From: an uncultured Candidatus Melainabacteria bacterium
GTDB taxonomy: Bacteria > Cyanobacteriota > Vampirovibrionia > Gastranaerophilales > Gastranaerophilaceae
DNA: 64,000 nucleotides
Direction: 5' to 3'
Assembly: GCA_934693165.1 (NCBI GenBank)
Contig: CAKUUX010000010.1
Coordinates: 1-64,000 of the forward strand
The position numbers and the translations under genes were made by a program. A model generated the notes under the pieces. It saw only the letters and a program-made list of their open reading frames with translations, was not told where the DNA came from and ran no database searches. This document shows positions 62,433 to 64,000 of the stretch, in pieces (position 1 is the first letter of the stretch; each line of letters begins with the position of its first letter).

Positions 62433-63416
62433 TTATCTTAATTTCTTTTCCCATTTATACGCTGTTTTTATACTATCTTCTAACGAATGAGCAGGTTTCC
62501 ATCCTAGTAGAAGTTTAGCTTTAGTTGAATTTGCACAAAGTTTTTCTGTATCACCCTTTCTTCGTTCAACATATTTAACAGGAATTTTTTTACCTATAAC
62601 TTTTTCGCAGGTTTCAAAAATTTCTTTTACGCTAATACCTTTTTCACTTCCTAAATTAAAAGTTTCAGATTTGTTTTCGTGGTTTAGGTATTTGTATGCA
62701 AGCAAATGAGCATTTGCTAGGTCATTTACGTCTACATAATCTCTAATGCATGTTCCATCAGGTGTGTCATAATCATTTCCAAAAATTTTAAATTCGGTAT
62801 CTTTTACAAGACTTACTCTTAGAATGTTTGGAATTACATGCGTTTCGGGCATGTGCCATTCACCTATGTTAGAATTTTCTTCGCAACCAATTACATTGAA
62901 ATATCTTAAAATGATTGATTTTATGTTGTAGTTTTTATCATAATCTGCTAGTTTTTTTTCAATTATTAATTTTGATTCACCGTAAGGATTTACAGGGTTT
63001 TGTGGGTGTTTTTCATCAATTGGAATATATTGAGGTTCACCATAAGTTGCGCAAGATGACGAGAATACAATTTTATTCACATTATGTTCTCTCATTGCGT
63101 TTAATAAGTTCAAAGTTCCATTTACATTATTTGTATAATACTTTTCTGGATTTTGCACGCTTTCTTCAATTCTTATATAACCTGCAAAATGGATTACTGC
63201 ATCAATTTCGTATTTATCAAAAACTTTATTTATATCTTCAAAGTTTTTTAAATCTCCTTGTTCAAAAGTAACATTGCCTTGTGCTTTTAAAAAATCAACT
63301 GTTTCAATATGCCCGTTTTCAAGATTATCAAAAATTACAACACTAAAATTGTTTTTTAAAAATTCTAATGCTGTATGACTCCCAATATATCCTGCGCCAC
63401 CTGTGATTAAAATCAA
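62433..63416 (-). CDS. galE: UDP-glucose 4-epimerase
   Basis: The 327-residue short-chain dehydrogenase has the NAD motif TGGAGYIGSH, SSSCATYG with the serine, and Y-x3-K in NPYGESKLI. It interconverts UDP-glucose and UDP-galactose. The start codon is TTG at 63416, with AAGGAG 7 bases before it. That site is part of a perfect 12-bp hairpin (63418-63463), so translation may be controlled. It precedes the GT8 gene. Confidence 0.92.
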   Translation of the reverse strand: MILITGGAGYIGSHTALEFLKNNFSVVIFDNLENGHIETVDFLKAQGNVTFEQGDLKNFEDINKVFDKYEIDAVIHFAGYIRIEESVQNPEKYYTNNVNGTLNLLNAMREHNVNKIVFSSSCATYGEPQYIPIDEKHPQNPVNPYGESKLIIEKKLADYDKNYNIKSIILRYFNVIGCEENSNIGEWHMPETHVIPNILRVSLVKDTEFKIFGNDYDTPDGTCIRDYVDVNDLANAHLLAYKYLNHENKSETFNLGSEKGISVKEIFETCEKVIGKKIPVKYVERRKGDTEKLCANSTKAKLLLGWKPAHSLEDSIKTAYKWEKKLR

Positions 63417-63417
63417 A

Positions 63418-63463
63418 ACAAAGCTCCTTTTGTACTAATTTTGTACAAAATAAGGAGCTTTGT
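63418..63463 (-). promoter_or_regulatory. Hairpin that hides the galE ribosome binding site
   Basis: ACAAAGCTCCTT and AAGGAGCTTTGT pair over 12 bp with a 22-base loop, which contains TTTTGTACAAAA. The 3' arm on the minus strand contains the AAGGAG of galE. A TTTTGATTTT stretch follows, so the hairpin could also act as terminator of the upstream gene, with galE starting inside it. Confidence 0.6.
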
Positions 63464-63491
63464 CAAATTAATGTAAAGTATATAAAATGAG

Positions 63492-63797
63492 TTATTTTTT
63501 ATCTTCGTTTAAGATTTCTAAGGCTTCTTTATAACCTTCTCTATAATAGTTTTCTTCTTTAGGATTAAGGATTTTTAGAAGTTGTATAAAATTACCTACA
63601 TGAACTTTTTCGTCGCTGATAACTTCTTCAATCATAGTTATTGCTTTTTTGTTATCAATAGCTTCAATTATTTCTTCGTAAATCTGTATGGCTTCGTATT
63701 CTGAAGCTATTGCAAATCTTATTGCTCTTATCATTTCATTGTGCGTAAGAGGTTTGTCTGAAACCTTTACGCTATGGGGTGTTGCGAATTCTGGCAT
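63492..63797 (-). CDS. Small ferritin-like protein
   Basis: The 101-residue protein has two helices with iron-ligand type residues: IASEYEAIQIYEEI (about 31-44) and ISDEKVHVGNFIQLL (about 60-74). It is only half the length of a four-helix ferritin, so it would have to dimerise, as encapsulated ferritin-like proteins do. No encapsulin gene is in the window. AAGGAG precedes the ATG by a normal distance. Confidence 0.7.
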   Translation of the reverse strand: MPEFATPHSVKVSDKPLTHNEMIRAIRFAIASEYEAIQIYEEIIEAIDNKKAITMIEEVISDEKVHVGNFIQLLKILNPKEENYYREGYKEALEILNEDKK

Positions 63798-63828
63798 GGT
63801 TTTTCTCCTTATTTATTTGTTTATTTTG

Positions 63829-63854
63829 TCATTGCGAGCAAAGCGAAGCAATCC
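63829..63854 (+). repeat. Dispersed repeat TCATTGCGAGC type
   Basis: TCATTGCGAGCAAAGCGAAG followed by CAATCC is a complete form of a dispersed intergenic repeat; a partial relative lies at 51356. It begins a stretch with no gene to the window end. Confidence 0.6.
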
Positions 63855-63879
63855 AAATAATATTTAGATTTATGCCCTC

Positions 63880-64000
63880 TGCTCGTTCGCGCGTCTTACT
63901 CGTTCGCATTAAACGGCAATTTCGCGTTTTGCAAAAAGGTCTTGTTAACTTTTGCAAAAGCGTTCCAGCCTCTGCTCACTCGCGCTAAACTAATCCTTCT
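63880..64000 (+). repeat. GC-richer repeat words at the window end
   Basis: CTCTGCTCGTTCGCGCGTCT (63891) and CTCTGCTCACTCGCGCTAAA (63970) are two related copies about 80 bases apart. The base composition differs from the AT-rich neighbourhood, so they may belong to a longer repeat element cut by the window edge. Confidence 0.4.

Noticed and set aside
1..64000. CRISPR array
   Set aside because: No regularly spaced direct repeats of 20-40 bases were seen and no cas genes are present.

Overview
The window is AT-rich bacterial DNA with tightly packed genes. It starts in the 3' end of a 23S rRNA gene followed by 5S rRNA. It encodes flagellar export and rotor parts (FliP, FliQ, FliR, FliO, a FliM-FliN fusion, FliS, FlaG), FixC/FixX, ilvBN, ComEC, and several large low-complexity proteins without relatives I can name. 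My best guess is a non-photosynthetic relative of Cyanobacteria (Melainabacteria/Vampirovibrionia, Gastranaerophilales-like). That placement is inference from gene content and protein style, and no marker tree was possible.

Layout: 1-430 rRNA. 837-7960 holds an array of five paralogous repeat proteins with a clan MA zinc peptidase between the first and second. 8025-19409 is housekeeping and envelope: metallophosphoesterase, alaR/alaT-like pair, uridine phosphorylase, methyltransferase and GT-C glycosyltransferase, fixCX, plsY. 19458-34210 is a 14.7 kb accessory island bounded by an 18-bp direct repeat of the 3' end of tRNA-Leu(GAG). It carries a Hachiman (HamA/HamB) pair, a DpnII-type GATC restriction-modification set, a DGQHR protein with a membrane partner, DUF3800 and DUF4186 proteins, a possible nuclease and a Mu-like transposition operon. 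34299-41067 is housekeeping again: lepB, prenyl synthase, lipoate ligase family, phosphate transport, ilvNB. 41194-42572 is flaG-fliS-fliT-like. 42623-47537 includes an asparaginase-like protein, argS and mgtE. 47706-53662 is a large secreted-looking protein facing the fliMN-O-P-Q-R operon. 53801-63797 has ychF, cell-surface proteins, comEC, a second sigma-28-type gene, GT8, galE and a small ferritin-like protein.

Most notable: (i) two copies (about 8.93-9.19 kb and 56.13-56.39 kb) of a compact locus coding a 34-36 residue hydrophobic peptide, with paired mRNA ends that covary between copies and a consensus antisense promoter in the same place. It looks like an undescribed type I toxin-antitoxin family. 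(ii) At least ten genes have a TATAAT-like box ending 6-7 bases before the start codon, which points to widespread leaderless mRNAs. (iii) Two near-identical sigma-28 (FliA-type) promoters sit in front of two large proteins of unknown function, suggesting a flagellar-regulon export set. (iv) FliM and FliN appear fused in one polypeptide.
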